Made by a program: the position numbers and the translations under genes. A stretch of 64,000 nucleotides of DNA from contig JOFO01000015.1 in NCBI GenBank assembly GCA_000721275.1, positions 62,001 through 126,000 of the forward strand, in the 5' to 3' direction. Positions 45,287-56,389 of the stretch are shown one piece after another. The notes under the pieces were generated by a model that had not been told where the DNA came from, did no database searches, and saw only the letters and a program-made list of their open reading frames with translations. This DNA comes from Microtetraspora glauca. Its GTDB lineage: Bacteria; Actinomycetota; Actinomycetes; Streptomycetales; Streptomycetaceae. Every line of letters starts with the position of its first letter. Positions within the stretch are counted from its first letter, which is position 1.

Positions 45287-45292
45287 TATCCT
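45287..45292 (+). promoter_or_regulatory. -10 candidate, CobW gene
   Basis: TATCCT, about 85 bases before the TTG start; the best hexamer in the 183-base divergent gap. No Zur-type palindrome is seen. Confidence 0.35.
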
Positions 45293-45377
45293 GGGTGCCG
45301 GCCGGGGCGGTCCCGCATCCGCAGGCGAAGGCGCCGCCCCTGTCCGTGTTCGTGTCGTCCAGCGAAAGGCTTGCTCC

Positions 45378-46439
45378 TTGAGTGCGCAGCAGATCCCCGT
45401 CGTCGTCCTGGCCGGGTTTCTCGGAGCGGGGAAGACCACGCTCCTCAACCATCTGCTGCGCAGTGCCCGGGGGACCCGGATCGGGGTCATGGTCAACGAC
45501 TTCGGCGACATCGGCATCGACGCGATGACGGTCGCCGGACAGGTGGGGTCCACGGTCTCCCTCGGCAACGGGTGCCTGTGCTGTGCGGTGGACGCGAGCG
45601 AGCTGGACGAGTACCTGGAGGTGCTGACCCGGCCCGAACTGCGCCTGGACGTGATCGTGATCGAGGCGAGCGGGCTCGCCGAGCCGCAGGAGCTGGTCCG
45701 GATGGTGCTCGCCAGCGAGAACCGGCGGACCGTGTACGGCGGTCTGGTCGAGGTGGTCGACGCCGCCGAGTTCTCCGCGACCCGCCGCCGGCACCCGGAG
45801 ACCGACCGGCATCTCGCCCTCGCCGACCTGGTCGTCGTCAACAAGGCCGACCGCGTGCCGGAGGCGGAGCTGCGCGCCGTCCGGGACACCGTGGCCGGTC
45901 TCGCGGACCGGGCCGCCGTGATCGAGGCGGCGCACGGCCGGATCGACCCCGAGCTGCTCTTCGACCGGGTCGTCCCCGACGACGAGATCGCCGGGCAGAT
46001 GTCGATCGAGGACATCCTGTACGGCGACGAGGACGGGCACGCGCACGTGCACGCCGCCTACGACACCGTCTCGCTGACCACGGCGGTCCCGCTGCACCCG
46101 CGGCGGCTGATGGCCTTCCTCGACTCCCGCCCGGAGGGGCTGTACCGGCTCAAGGGCTTCGTGGACTTCGGCGCGGCCGACCCCGGCCACCGGTACGCGG
46201 TGCACGCGGTCGGCCGCTTCCTGCGCTTCTACCCGGAGCCCTGGCCGGCCGGCGAGGAGCGCCTCACGCAGCTGGTTCTGATCGGCTCCGGCGTGGACGC
46301 CGCCGGGCTGCGCAAGGAGCTGGCCGCCTGCGAGGTGGACGGCCCCGCGGACGCGCCGGACGAGCATGCCCTGTGGGGTGTCCTCCGCTACGTGCCCCAG
46401 GCCGACGAGCCGGAGACGGAGGACGCGGCGGAGTCCTAG
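45378..46439 (+). CDS. CobW/P47K-family GTPase (COG0523 metallochaperone)
   Basis: 353 residues. G3E GTPase with P-loop GFLGAGKT (residues 13-20), the metal-binding GCLCC (about 66-70), G3-like EASGLAEP near 98 and NKAD near 154. A His-containing stretch HAHVHAAYD near 219 precedes the CobW C-terminal domain (AFLDSRPEGLYRLKGFVDF). These proteins deliver zinc or another metal to client enzymes. TTG 45378 is preferred because GAAAGG sits nine bases upstream and the strand begins right after (LSAQQIPVVVLAGF); nearby GTG/ATG are out of frame. No zinc-regulator box is visible. It ends 21 bases from the convergent monooxygenase gene. Confidence 0.9.
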   Translation: MSAQQIPVVVLAGFLGAGKTTLLNHLLRSARGTRIGVMVNDFGDIGIDAMTVAGQVGSTVSLGNGCLCCAVDASELDEYLEVLTRPELRLDVIVIEASGLAEPQELVRMVLASENRRTVYGGLVEVVDAAEFSATRRRHPETDRHLALADLVVVNKADRVPEAELRAVRDTVAGLADRAAVIEAAHGRIDPELLFDRVVPDDEIAGQMSIEDILYGDEDGHAHVHAAYDTVSLTTAVPLHPRRLMAFLDSRPEGLYRLKGFVDFGAADPGHRYAVHAVGRFLRFYPEPWPAGEERLTQLVLIGSGVDAAGLRKELAACEVDGPADAPDEHALWGVLRYVPQADEPETEDAAES

Positions 46440-46460
46440 CGGGCGGGGCGGAGGGGAGCC

Positions 46461-47966
46461 TCAGGCCGGTATGCCGGCCGGGGCCAGCCCCACGCCGGCC
46501 AGGTAGGCGTCGAGGGTCGCGTCGGCGCGGTCGCCGGCCCACCCCACGTACCCGTCCGGGCGGATCAGGTAGACCCCGGTGCCGTACGGCTCGGCGGACG
46601 CCGGGAGCCGGGCCGCGCGGACCCGCTCCGGGAGCGTCGCGGGGGCCTCCGCACCGCCTGCCGTCAGCAGGGTGAAGTGCGGGCCCCGGAAGAGGTCGAA
46701 GAGCCGCCCCTCGCCGTACCGGCCGTCCGGGGCGCGGTCGCCCGCGCGCAGGGCGTCCCCGGTGGCGCCCTGCGGGCGGGTGTCGACCGCGAGGGGCGAG
46801 CCCCGGTAGCCGAGGGCGAGCTGCTGGACGTCCTTCCCGCGCTGAGCGGCCTCGCCGTCGGCGGTGGCCCGGTGGAGCCGGGTGCTGAGCCCCAGCACGT
46901 CCGCCGCGACCGGGCGCCGCTCGGCCTCGTAGCTGTCCAGGAGGGCGGCGGGCGCCCCGTGGAGCAGGACCTGGGCGAGCTTCCAGCCGAGGTTGTAGGC
47001 GTCCTGGACGCCCGTGTTGAGGCCCTGGCCGCCGGCGGGGGAGTGGACGTGGGCGGCGTCGCCCGCGAGGAAGACCCGGCCGTCGCGGAAGCGGTCCGCC
47101 AGCGCCGCCCTGGCGCGGTAGTCCGACGCCCACGGCACGTCCGTGATCTCCTCGGCGGCGAGCGGGGTGCGGGCGGCGAGCAGCGCGCGTACGGCCTCCG
47201 GGGCCGTGTCCACCGGGGCCGCGGGGTCCTCGAAGGTGGCGGCGAGCTGGAAGAGGCCGGCGTCGCCGGGCAGCGGGCAGAGCGCCACGCCGCCGTCCGG
47301 CGCCCGCCAGACGTGCCAGTGGTCCCGGTCGGCCACCGCCCCCGGGGCGATCCGCACGTCGGCGACGAGCATCGGGCGCGGGTCGACGGTCTCGCCGGTC
47401 ATCCCGATGCCGAGGGCCCGGCGGACCGTGGAGCGGCCCCCGTCGGCGCCCACCACGTAGGCGGCCCGGATCGTCTCCCCGGTGTCCAGCTCCGCCGTCA
47501 CGCCGGCCGGGTCCTGCCGGAGGCCGGTGAGGGCGGCGCCGAAGCGCACGCCGCCGCCGAGCGCGGTCAGCCGGTCGTACAGCAGCTCCTGGGTGCGCGA
47601 CTGCGGGATGAGCAGGGTGTTCGCGTACGGCACCTGCTCGGTGGGCTCGGCGCGCGGGATCATGTCCCACTCACCGCGCCGCTCGGCGCCCTCCCAGGCC
47701 AGCATCCGGGGGTACGGGCCGCCGGCCGCCAGCACCCCGGGGAGCACGCCGAGGTCGTCCAGGACCTCCAGGCTCCGCGGCTGGAGCCCCTTGCCGCGCG
47801 AGCCCGGGAAGAGCCCGTCCGCCCGCTCCAGCAGGAGCGCCCGGACGCCCCGCCGCGCGAGGTCGAGGGCGAGCACGAGCCCCGTGGGGCCCGCGCCGGC
47901 GATGACGACGTCCGTGTCCCGGTCCCTCGGCGCGGGATCCGTCTGCGTCTGCGTGTGCGCGGGCAT
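46461..47966 (-). CDS. FAD-dependent aromatic-ring monooxygenase (class A flavoprotein)
   Basis: 501 residues. p-Hydroxybenzoate-hydroxylase-type flavoenzyme. FAD ADP-binding GxGxxG is GAGPTG (residues 24-29) with the acidic LLLERAD ending the second strand; the DG motif is YVVGADGGRSTVR near 170; the second FAD motif is GDAAHVHSPAGGQGLN near 300. The C-terminal thioredoxin-like part is TLPERVRAARLPA...GVYLIRPDGYVGW. Such enzymes hydroxylate aromatic substrates or inactivate drugs such as rifamycins and tetracyclines. ATG 47966 has GGAGGCGG upstream. It is divergent from a TetR-class regulator with shared operators. Substrate unknown. Confidence 0.92.
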   Translation of the reverse strand: MPAHTQTQTDPAPRDRDTDVVIAGAGPTGLVLALDLARRGVRALLLERADGLFPGSRGKGLQPRSLEVLDDLGVLPGVLAAGGPYPRMLAWEGAERRGEWDMIPRAEPTEQVPYANTLLIPQSRTQELLYDRLTALGGGVRFGAALTGLRQDPAGVTAELDTGETIRAAYVVGADGGRSTVRRALGIGMTGETVDPRPMLVADVRIAPGAVADRDHWHVWRAPDGGVALCPLPGDAGLFQLAATFEDPAAPVDTAPEAVRALLAARTPLAAEEITDVPWASDYRARAALADRFRDGRVFLAGDAAHVHSPAGGQGLNTGVQDAYNLGWKLAQVLLHGAPAALLDSYEAERRPVAADVLGLSTRLHRATADGEAAQRGKDVQQLALGYRGSPLAVDTRPQGATGDALRAGDRAPDGRYGEGRLFDLFRGPHFTLLTAGGAEAPATLPERVRAARLPASAEPYGTGVYLIRPDGYVGWAGDRADATLDAYLAGVGLAPAGIPA

Positions 47967-47989
47967 GGGTGACCGCCTCCCGTCCGTCC

Positions 47990-48002
47990 TTAACGTTGTT
48001 AA
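47990..48002. promoter_or_regulatory. TTAAC operator 1
   Basis: TTAAC-GTT-GTTAA palindrome, 24-36 bases before the monooxygenase start. Confidence 0.7.
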
Positions 48003-48025
48003 ATCCCGACCTCTCCAGGATCCCC

Positions 48026-48038
48026 TTAACGGCGTTAA
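48026..48038. promoter_or_regulatory. TTAAC operator 2
   Basis: TTAAC-GGC-GTTAA, same arms, 36 bases centre-to-centre from operator 1, upstream of the TetR -10. Confidence 0.7.
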
Positions 48039-48051
48039 AGAGTCAAGGGGA

Positions 48052-48057
48052 TACCGT
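48052..48057 (+). promoter_or_regulatory. -10 element, TetR gene (leaderless)
   Basis: TACCGT, six bases before GTG 48064. Confidence 0.5.
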
Positions 48058-48063
48058 GACGGG

Positions 48064-48729
48064 GTGGCGACGAAGAAGACGACCAAGCTGGACCCGGGCA
48101 CAGTGGCGGAGACCGCCCTGCGGCTGCTGAACGAGCGCGGCCTCGACGGGCTCACGCTCCGCGCCATCGCCCAGGAGCTGCACGTCCAGGCCCCCGCCCT
48201 GTACTGGCACTTCAAGAACAAGCAGGCCCTGCTCGACGAGATGGCCACCGTCATGTACCGGCGCATGGCGGCCGACCCCGAGGCCCGGCCCGCCACCGGG
48301 CGGAGCTGGCAGGAGCTGATGCTCGCCGCCAACCGGGGCCTGCGCGCCGGGCTGCTGCGCTACCGCGACGGCGCCAAGGTCTACAGTGGCGCCCGGTTCA
48401 CCGGCACCGACCACGCCCAGGACATGGAACTCCAGCTCGGCGCCCTCGTCGACGCCGGGTTCACACTGCGCGAGGCCGTGCGGGCCAGCACGACGGCGTA
48501 CATGTTCACCCTCGGCTTCGTCACCGAGGAGCAGGGCACCGAGCCGCTGCCCGGCGAGCCCCGGGAGGGCTTCGACATCGAGGAGCGCGCCCGGCGCCTC
48601 GCCGCGTACCCGCTCGCCGCGGCGGCCGGGGCCGAGCTGTTCGCCGACTACGACGAGCGTTTCGAAGAAGGGCTGCGGCTGATCGTCGCCGGCATCGAGG
48701 CGGTGTACGCCCCCGGCGCGCGAACCTGA
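48064..48729 (+). CDS. TetR-family repressor, TetR_C tetracycline-repressor-like
   Basis: 221 residues. N-terminal HTH ([20 protein letters not shown], then [20 protein letters not shown], residues 14-60) and an all-helical C-terminal domain of the classical TetR type ([33 protein letters not shown]). The LYWHFKNK segment is nearly diagnostic of TetR-class drug-sensing repressors. GTG 48064 is fixed by the -10. The TTAAC palindromes between it and the monooxygenase gene are the probable operators, so it would repress both genes until a ligand, perhaps the enzyme's substrate, binds. Confidence 0.9.
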   Translation: MATKKTTKLDPGTVAETALRLLNERGLDGLTLRAIAQELHVQAPALYWHFKNKQALLDEMATVMYRRMAADPEARPATGRSWQELMLAANRGLRAGLLRYRDGAKVYSGARFTGTDHAQDMELQLGALVDAGFTLREAVRASTTAYMFTLGFVTEEQGTEPLPGEPREGFDIEERARRLAAYPLAAAAGAELFADYDERFEEGLRLIVAGIEAVYAPGART

Positions 48730-48741
48730 ACCCGGGCACGA

Positions 48742-48776
48742 CGAAGCCCCCGCTCCGGACCGGAGCGGGGGCTTCG
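48742..48776. terminator. Bidirectional terminator, TetR / parC
   Basis: Perfect 16-base arms beginning CGAAGCCCCCGCTCCG with a three-base GAC loop, between convergent genes. Confidence 0.8.
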
Positions 48777-48793
48777 CGCATCTGCGGGGCCGG

Positions 48794-51253
<2,460 letters not shown>

Positions 51254-51392
51254 CGCGGCTGCGGCTCCTTATCCGACAAAGCTTGATCTGACGCGGACCA
51301 TTGTGGACCGTGCCACCGACAGCGCGGACCGCGACCCGGACGAGGGACATCTGCGGGGTCCGGGAACTTCGCCAGGTGTCGGCGCGCTTGCA

Positions 51393-51398
51393 TACAGT
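51393..51398 (+). promoter_or_regulatory. -10 candidate, M16 peptidase operon
   Basis: TACAGT, 38 bases before ATG 51437, in the 183-base gap divergent from parC. Confidence 0.45.
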
Positions 51399-51436
51399 GG
51401 CAGGACTTTCTCCGCACCGCGATCGAAGGGACGTAC

Positions 51437-52795
51437 ATGCCCATGGGTCACACGGCCACGGCCGAGGCCGGCTCCGGCGGCCTGACAGCGACCGAGCACC
51501 GGCTGGCGAACGGCCTGAGGGTGGTGCTCTCCGAGGACCACCTGACCCCGGTCGCCGCGGTCTGCCTCTGGTACGACGTCGGCTCCCGCCACGAGGTCGC
51601 CGGCCGCACCGGCCTCGCCCACCTCTTCGAGCACCTGATGTTCCAGGGCTCGAAGCAGGTCCACGGCAACGGGCACTTCGAGCTCGTCCAGGGCGCCGGA
51701 GGCTCGCTCAACGGCACCACGAGCTTCGAGCGGACCAACTACTTCGAGACCATGCCCGCCCACCAGCTGGAGCTCGCGCTCTGGCTGGAGGCCGACCGGA
51801 TGGGCTCGCTGCTGGCCGCCCTCGACGACGAGTCGATGGAGAACCAGCGGGACGTCGTGAAGAACGAGCGCCGCCAGCGGTACGACAACGTGCCGTACGG
51901 CACCGCGTTCGAGAAGCTCACCGCGCTCGCGTACCCGGAGGGCCACCCGTACCACCACACGCCCATCGGCTCGATGGCGGACCTGGACGCGGCCACCCTG
52001 GAGGACGCGCGGAACTTCTTCCGCACCTACTACGCGCCCAACAACGCGGTCCTCTCGGTCGTCGGCGACATCGACCCGGAGCAGACGCTCGCCTGGATCG
52101 AGAAGTACTTCGGTTCCATCCCCGGCCACGACGGCAAGCCCGCCCCGCGCGACGGCTCCCTGCCGGACGTGATCGGCGAGCAGCTGCGCGAGGTCGTCGT
52201 CGAGGAGGTCCCGGCCCGCGCCCTGATGGCCGCCTACCGGCTGCCCGAGGACGGCACGCGCGCGTGCGACGCGGCCGACCTCGCCCTCACCGTGCTCGGC
52301 GGCGGCGAGTCCTCCCGCCTGCACAACCGGCTGGTCCGCCGCGACCGCACGGCGGTCGCCGCCGGCTTCGGCCTGCTCCGGCTCGCCGGCGCCCCCTCGC
52401 TCGGCTGGCTGGACGTCAAGACGTCCGGAGGCGTCGAGGTGCCCGTCATCGAGGCGGCCGTCGACGAGGAGCTGGCCCGCTTCGCCGCCGAGGGCCCGAC
52501 CGCCGAGGAGATGGAGCGCGCCCAGGCCCAGCTGGAGCGCGAATGGCTCGACCGGCTCGGCACGGTCGCCGGCCGCGCGGACGAACTGTGCCGCTTCGCC
52601 GTGCTGTTCGGCGACCCGCAGCTGGCGCTGACCGCCGTCGACCGGGTCCTCTCGGTCACCGCCGACGAGGTGCGCGAGGTCGCCGCGGCCCGGCTCCGGC
52701 CGGACAACCGCGCGGTGCTGGTGTACGAGCCGGCCGAGACCGCCGACAGCGACGCCACCGACGAGAGCGACGACGAAGAGGGAGCGGACCAGTGA
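51437..52795 (+). CDS. M16-family zinc peptidase, catalytic subunit
   Basis: 452 residues. Inverzincin motif HLFEH (residues 62-66) with the distal zinc ligand Glu144 in [10 protein letters not shown]. Two M16 lobes: about 20-210 and 215-430. In the second lobe the Arg/Tyr pair of complete M16 enzymes is not evident ([15 protein letters not shown] at that place). It therefore resembles the catalytic half of the heterodimeric M16B peptidases. ATG 51437 has AAGGGA upstream. The stop overlaps the next gene's GTG by 4 bases, so the two are translationally coupled. Cytosolic peptide or signal-sequence degradation is likely. Confidence 0.93.
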   Translation: MPMGHTATAEAGSGGLTATEHRLANGLRVVLSEDHLTPVAAVCLWYDVGSRHEVAGRTGLAHLFEHLMFQGSKQVHGNGHFELVQGAGGSLNGTTSFERTNYFETMPAHQLELALWLEADRMGSLLAALDDESMENQRDVVKNERRQRYDNVPYGTAFEKLTALAYPEGHPYHHTPIGSMADLDAATLEDARNFFRTYYAPNNAVLSVVGDIDPEQTLAWIEKYFGSIPGHDGKPAPRDGSLPDVIGEQLREVVVEEVPARALMAAYRLPEDGTRACDAADLALTVLGGGESSRLHNRLVRRDRTAVAAGFGLLRLAGAPSLGWLDVKTSGGVEVPVIEAAVDEELARFAAEGPTAEEMERAQAQLEREWLDRLGTVAGRADELCRFAVLFGDPQLALTAVDRVLSVTADEVREVAAARLRPDNRAVLVYEPAETADSDATDESDDEEGADQ

Positions 52796-54186
52796 CGGAC
52801 ACCGCCCAGCCCCTGACCAGCATGGAGTTCCACCCGCAGCCGCAGGCCGGCGCGGCGAAGCCGTGGGCCTTCCCGGCCCCCGAGCGCGGTACGCTCGACA
52901 ACGGCCTGACCGTGCTCCGCTGCCACCGCCCCGGCCAGCAGGTCGTCGCCGTCGAGCTCTTCTTCGACGCGCCGCTGGACGCCGAGCCCGAGGGCCTCGA
53001 CGGCGTCGCCACCATCATGGCGCGCGCCCTCTCCGAGGGGACCACCGAGCGCGGCGCCGAGGAGTTCGCGGCGGAGCTGGAGCGCTGCGGCGCCTCCCTC
53101 GACGCGCACGCCGACCACCCCGGCGTCCGGGTCTCCCTGGAGGTCCCGGTCTCCCGCCTGCCGAAGGCGCTCGCGCTCGTCGCCGAGGCGCTGACCTCCC
53201 CGGCGTTCGACGCCGACGAGGTCAAGCGTCTGGTGGCCAACCGGCTCGACGAGATCCCGCACGAGTCCGCCAACCCGAGCCGGCGCGCGGCCAAGCAGCT
53301 CTACAAGGAGCTCTTCCCGGCCTCCGCGCGGATGTCCCGGCCGCGCCAGGGCACCGAGAAGACGGTGGAGGCCATCGACGCCGCCGCCGTCCGCGCCTTC
53401 TACGACGCGCACCTGCGGCCCGCCACCGCCACCGCGGTCGTCGTCGGCGACCTCACCGGCGTGGACCTGGACGCGGTCCTCGCCGACACGCTGGGCCGCT
53501 GGACCGGCGCGCCGGCCGCGCCGCGCCCCATGCAGCCGATCACCGCCGACGACACCGGACGGGTCGTCATCGTCGACCGTCCGGGGGCCGTCCAGACGCA
53601 GCTGCTCATCGGCCGGATCGGGCCGGACCGCCACGACTCCGTCTGGGCCGCGCAGGTCCTCGGCGTCTACTGCCTCGGCGGCACCCTGACGTCCCGTCTG
53701 GACGCCGTCCTGCGCGAGGAGAAGGGCTACACGTACGGCGTGCGCGCCTTCGGGCAGGTGCTCCGCTCGGACGGCGAGGGGCACGGCGCCTCGCTCCTCG
53801 CCATCAGCGGCTCGGTCGACACACCGAACACCGCGCCGGCCCTGGAGGACCTGTGGAAGGTCCTGCGCACGCTGGCCGAGGGCGGACTGACCGACGCCGA
53901 GCGGGACGTCGCGGTGCAGAACCTGGTGGGGGTGGCGCCGCTCAAGTACGAGACGGCCGCCTCGGTCGCCGCGACCCTGTCCGACCAGGTCGAGCAGCAC
54001 CTGCCGGACGACTACCAGGCCCGGCTGTACGCGCGGCTCGCCGAGACCGGCACGGTCGAGGCCACGGCGGCCGTCGTCAGCGCCTTCCCGGTGGACCGGC
54101 TGGTCACCGTGCTGGTGGGCGACGCCGCGCAGATCGAGGAGCCCGTGCGAGCCCTCGGCATCGGCGAGGTGACCGTGGTGAGCTGA
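52792..54186 (+). CDS. M16-family peptidase, non-catalytic partner subunit
   Basis: 464 residues. Same two-lobe fold (LDNGLTVLRCHRPGQQVVAV at the start), but the HXXEH motif is replaced at GLDGVATIMARALSEGT, so it cannot bind zinc. Its second lobe has LREEKGYTYGVRAFG near 307-321, carrying the Arg/Tyr pair that completes the active site in M16 heterodimers. It is coupled to the catalytic subunit by a GTGA overlap. The N-terminal 20 residues are non-conserved. A terminator follows, then the riboswitch region. Confidence 0.92.
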   Translation: MTDTAQPLTSMEFHPQPQAGAAKPWAFPAPERGTLDNGLTVLRCHRPGQQVVAVELFFDAPLDAEPEGLDGVATIMARALSEGTTERGAEEFAAELERCGASLDAHADHPGVRVSLEVPVSRLPKALALVAEALTSPAFDADEVKRLVANRLDEIPHESANPSRRAAKQLYKELFPASARMSRPRQGTEKTVEAIDAAAVRAFYDAHLRPATATAVVVGDLTGVDLDAVLADTLGRWTGAPAAPRPMQPITADDTGRVVIVDRPGAVQTQLLIGRIGPDRHDSVWAAQVLGVYCLGGTLTSRLDAVLREEKGYTYGVRAFGQVLRSDGEGHGASLLAISGSVDTPNTAPALEDLWKVLRTLAEGGLTDAERDVAVQNLVGVAPLKYETAASVAATLSDQVEQHLPDDYQARLYARLAETGTVEATAAVVSAFPVDRLVTVLVGDAAQIEEPVRALGIGEVTVVS

Positions 54187-54203
54187 CCCCGGGTCAGCGG
54201 GCG

Positions 54204-54243
54204 GCGGAGGTCTCCGATGCGATGAAGCGTCGGGGACCTCCGC
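54204..54243 (+). terminator. M16 operon terminator
   Basis: GCGGAGGTCTCCGA pairs with TCGGGGACCTCCGC (one mismatch), loop 12 bases, then TTTG. Confidence 0.7.
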
Positions 54244-54310
54244 TTTGTCCGTTATGAAGCTAAGCATGATCGTATGCCCTGTGGCATGTCTTACAAAAAG
54301 GCGTGTCTGT

Positions 54311-54340
54311 TTGGCGATCGACATCCGTCCGGCCTAGCGT
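54311..54340 (+). promoter_or_regulatory. Promoter of riboswitch-controlled M23 gene
   Basis: TTGGCG (54311-54316), 18-base spacer, TAGCGT (54335-54340). Transcription would begin near 54347, about 208 bases before the start codon, leaving room for the riboswitch. Confidence 0.5.
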
Positions 54341-54384
54341 CGACGCGGCTGTCCGGCCCACGCACGCGCCGCACCCGCGGCACC

Positions 54385-54540
54385 GGACAGTCATCGCCGA
54401 GTCCCCGTCAGGCGCGAGCCTGGGGAGCCGGGGACCCACCAGTCCCTGGGGTGAATCGGACGCCTTCGCCCGCGCGGAGGGGCCCGTAGGAGACCTTCCT
54501 GCTCCGAACCCGTCAGCTAACCCGGTAGGCGAGAAGGAAG
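54385..54540 (+). promoter_or_regulatory. c-di-AMP riboswitch (ydaO/yuaA motif)
   Basis: The leader contains the conserved ydaO core blocks in order: GCCGAGTCC, CCGGGGACCCACCA, GGGGTGAATCGG, GTAGGAGACCTTCCTGC and CCGAACCCGTCAGCTAACC with GGTAGGCG. These are the ligand-binding junction segments of the class. In Streptomyces such elements precede cell-wall hydrolase genes (rpfA and others), where c-di-AMP binding turns expression off. The aptamer ends 15 bases before the start codon; an M23 peptidase gene follows, exactly as expected. Boundaries are approximate. Confidence 0.9.
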
Positions 54541-54554
54541 GAAAGGACCGTCTC

Positions 54555-55325
54555 TTGGCGTTCACCCGTGCCACCGGGAAGCACCGTGGTGCGAGCCGAC
54601 TGGCTCGCCGCAGCGCCGGCATCGCCGGCGTGGCCGCCCTCGCGACCACCGGCGTCGTCGGCACCCTCGCCTCTCCGGCCCTCGCCGCCGACGGGGAGGA
54701 CCGTTCCCCCGAGGACACCGGCCTCATGAAGGTGATCGCCGACGAGTCGATCGCCGACCAGATCAGCGCGCAGGCCGCCGCCCAGGAGCAGGAGGCCGCC
54801 GAGGCCGAGGCCCGGGCCAAGGCGCGCGCCGAGGCGAAGCGCAAGGCCGAGGCCCGCGCCAAGGAGATCCGCGAGGAGAAGGAGCGCGCCGCCCGCGAGG
54901 CCGAGCGCCGCCGCCTCGCCTCCTTCAACCTCCCGGTCGCCGGCTCGTACGTCTCCACCGGCTACAAGACCGGCGGCTCCCTCTGGTCCTCCGGCAGCCA
55001 CTCCGGCGTCGACTTCCACGCCGCCTACGGCACCCCGGTCGTCTCCGTCGGCTCCGGCACCGTCGTCGAGGCCGGCTGGGGCGGCGCGTACGGCAACAAC
55101 GTCGTGATCCGGATGCACGACGGCACCTATACCCAGTACGGCCACCTGTCGTCCATCGGCGTCTACGTCGGCCAGACCGTCGAGCCCGGCCAGCAGATAG
55201 GCGTCTCCGGCTCGACCGGCAACTCGACCGGCCCGCACCTGCACTTCGAGGCCCGCGCCACCGCCGAGTACGGCTCCGACATCAACCCCGTCGCGTACCT
55301 CCGCGCCCGCGGCGTCAGCCTCTGA
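54555..55325 (+). CDS. M23-family cell-wall endopeptidase under c-di-AMP riboswitch
   Basis: 256 residues. Secreted LytM-type zinc peptidase that cleaves peptidoglycan cross-bridges. Basic N-terminus and hydrophobic GIAGVAALATTGVVG form a signal peptide, cleaved about SPALA-ADGE. Residues 75-120 form an Ala/Glu/Arg/Lys coiled coil. Zinc ligands: His and Asp in HSGVDFH (about 149-153) and HLHF (about 229-232); all present, so probably active. TTG 54555 is chosen because GAAAGG lies eight bases upstream right after the riboswitch; the frame's upstream part is riboswitch RNA. Probable role in germination, growth and sporulation wall remodelling. Confidence 0.92.
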   Translation: MAFTRATGKHRGASRLARRSAGIAGVAALATTGVVGTLASPALAADGEDRSPEDTGLMKVIADESIADQISAQAAAQEQEAAEAEARAKARAEAKRKAEARAKEIREEKERAAREAERRRLASFNLPVAGSYVSTGYKTGGSLWSSGSHSGVDFHAAYGTPVVSVGSGTVVEAGWGGAYGNNVVIRMHDGTYTQYGHLSSIGVYVGQTVEPGQQIGVSGSTGNSTGPHLHFEARATAEYGSDINPVAYLRARGVSL

Positions 55326-55343
55326 CCCGCCGTCCCCGCCCCG

Positions 55344-55377
55344 AAAAGGCCCCAGCTCTCCCGAGCCGGGGCCTTTT
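55344..55377 (+). terminator. M23 gene terminator
   Basis: AAAAGGCCCC and GGGGCCTTTT arms with an inner GCTC/GAGC stem and a four-base TCCC loop. The U run makes it a classical intrinsic terminator. Confidence 0.85.
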
Positions 55378-55518
55378 CCGTCGCTTCCCGCCCGCATGCG
55401 CCGGGTGTCCACCGGCCGGATTCCGAGGGGGCATCGGAATTTCCGGCGCGCTGCAATAGAGTCGCGGAAGAAGCGCCGCTCGAATGCGGGGCGCGCGGAG
55501 CGAATACGGAGGTCGGAC

Positions 55519-56202
55519 ATGCGGGTTCCCGCGCAATCGGTATGCACGGCGATCCGGGACGACATCGTCTCGGGGGTCTTCGAGCGCGGCAGCCGGCTCA
55601 CCGAGGACCAGCTCGCCCGGCGCTACGGCGTCTCCCGCGTGCCGGTCCGCGAGGCCCTGCGCACCCTGGAGTCCGAGGGCTTCGTGGTCAGCCGCCGGCA
55701 CGCGGGCGCCCAGGTCGCCGAGCCCACCGACCAGGAGGCCGCAGACCTCCTCGACGTACGGGCGCTGCTCGAACCGCTCGGCGCCGCCCGGGCCGCCCAG
55801 CGGCGCACCGACGCCCACCTCAAGGTGCTGCGCGGCCTGGTCAGGCTGGGACAGGAGCGGGCCCGGCGGGGGCAGGGGGAGGACCTGCGGGCGCTCGGCG
55901 GCTGGTTCCACGAGACGCTGGCGCAGGCGTCCGGCAGCCCGGCGCTCGCCGTCCTGCTCACCCAGCTGCGCCACAAGATCGCCTGGATGTACGTCGTGGA
56001 CCCGCCGGACCGGCCGGCGGACGCCTGGGCCGAGCACGGGGCGATCGTCGACGCCGTCGCGCGGGGGGACGCCGAGCGGGCCCGCGCGCTGACCGCCCTG
56101 CACGCCGAGCGCTCCCTGCCGCTGCACCGGCTGAAAAGGCCGGAGCACGGCCGCGTGAGGGTTTCGCAACACGCCGTCAACACGGCGAGTTCCCGGATTT
56201 AA
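55519..56202 (+). CDS. GntR-family regulator (FadR/VanR type)
   Basis: 227 residues. Winged helix at about 5-70: VCTAIRDDIVSGVFERGSRL, EDQLARRYGVSRVPVREALRTLESEGFV. FCD-type effector domain at about 85-210 (LDVRALLEPLGAARAAQRR, WFHETLAQASGSPALAVLL). ATG 55519 has GGAGGT 7 bases upstream, with a TAGAGT -10 candidate at 55457-55462. It is convergent with ptsH, which I recall as the arrangement in S. coelicolor (SCO5840-SCO5841). A link to sugar or acid metabolism is only contextual. Confidence 0.88.
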   Translation: MRVPAQSVCTAIRDDIVSGVFERGSRLTEDQLARRYGVSRVPVREALRTLESEGFVVSRRHAGAQVAEPTDQEAADLLDVRALLEPLGAARAAQRRTDAHLKVLRGLVRLGQERARRGQGEDLRALGGWFHETLAQASGSPALAVLLTQLRHKIAWMYVVDPPDRPADAWAEHGAIVDAVARGDAERARALTALHAERSLPLHRLKRPEHGRVRVSQHAVNTASSRI

Positions 56203-56320
56203 CACGGGCGCCGTATACAGGAAGAGGAATTCTCCCGGCCTTGTCGCGGCTTTGTGCCGACCTTGTCCCGGCCTTTTCCTGCTGCCCGGAAAAGGGAAAT
56301 CGCGGGACCGCGGAAATGTC

Positions 56321-56362
56321 GGACGGCCGTGTCCGCCGGGAATTCCGGGGACACGGCCGTCC
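56321..56362. terminator. Bidirectional terminator, GntR / ptsH
   Basis: Perfect 14-base arms GGACGGCCGTGTCC and GGACACGGCCGTCC around a 14-base loop. Confidence 0.75.
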
Positions 56363-56389
56363 GTGGGGAACGGGATCGACCCGCCGTGA

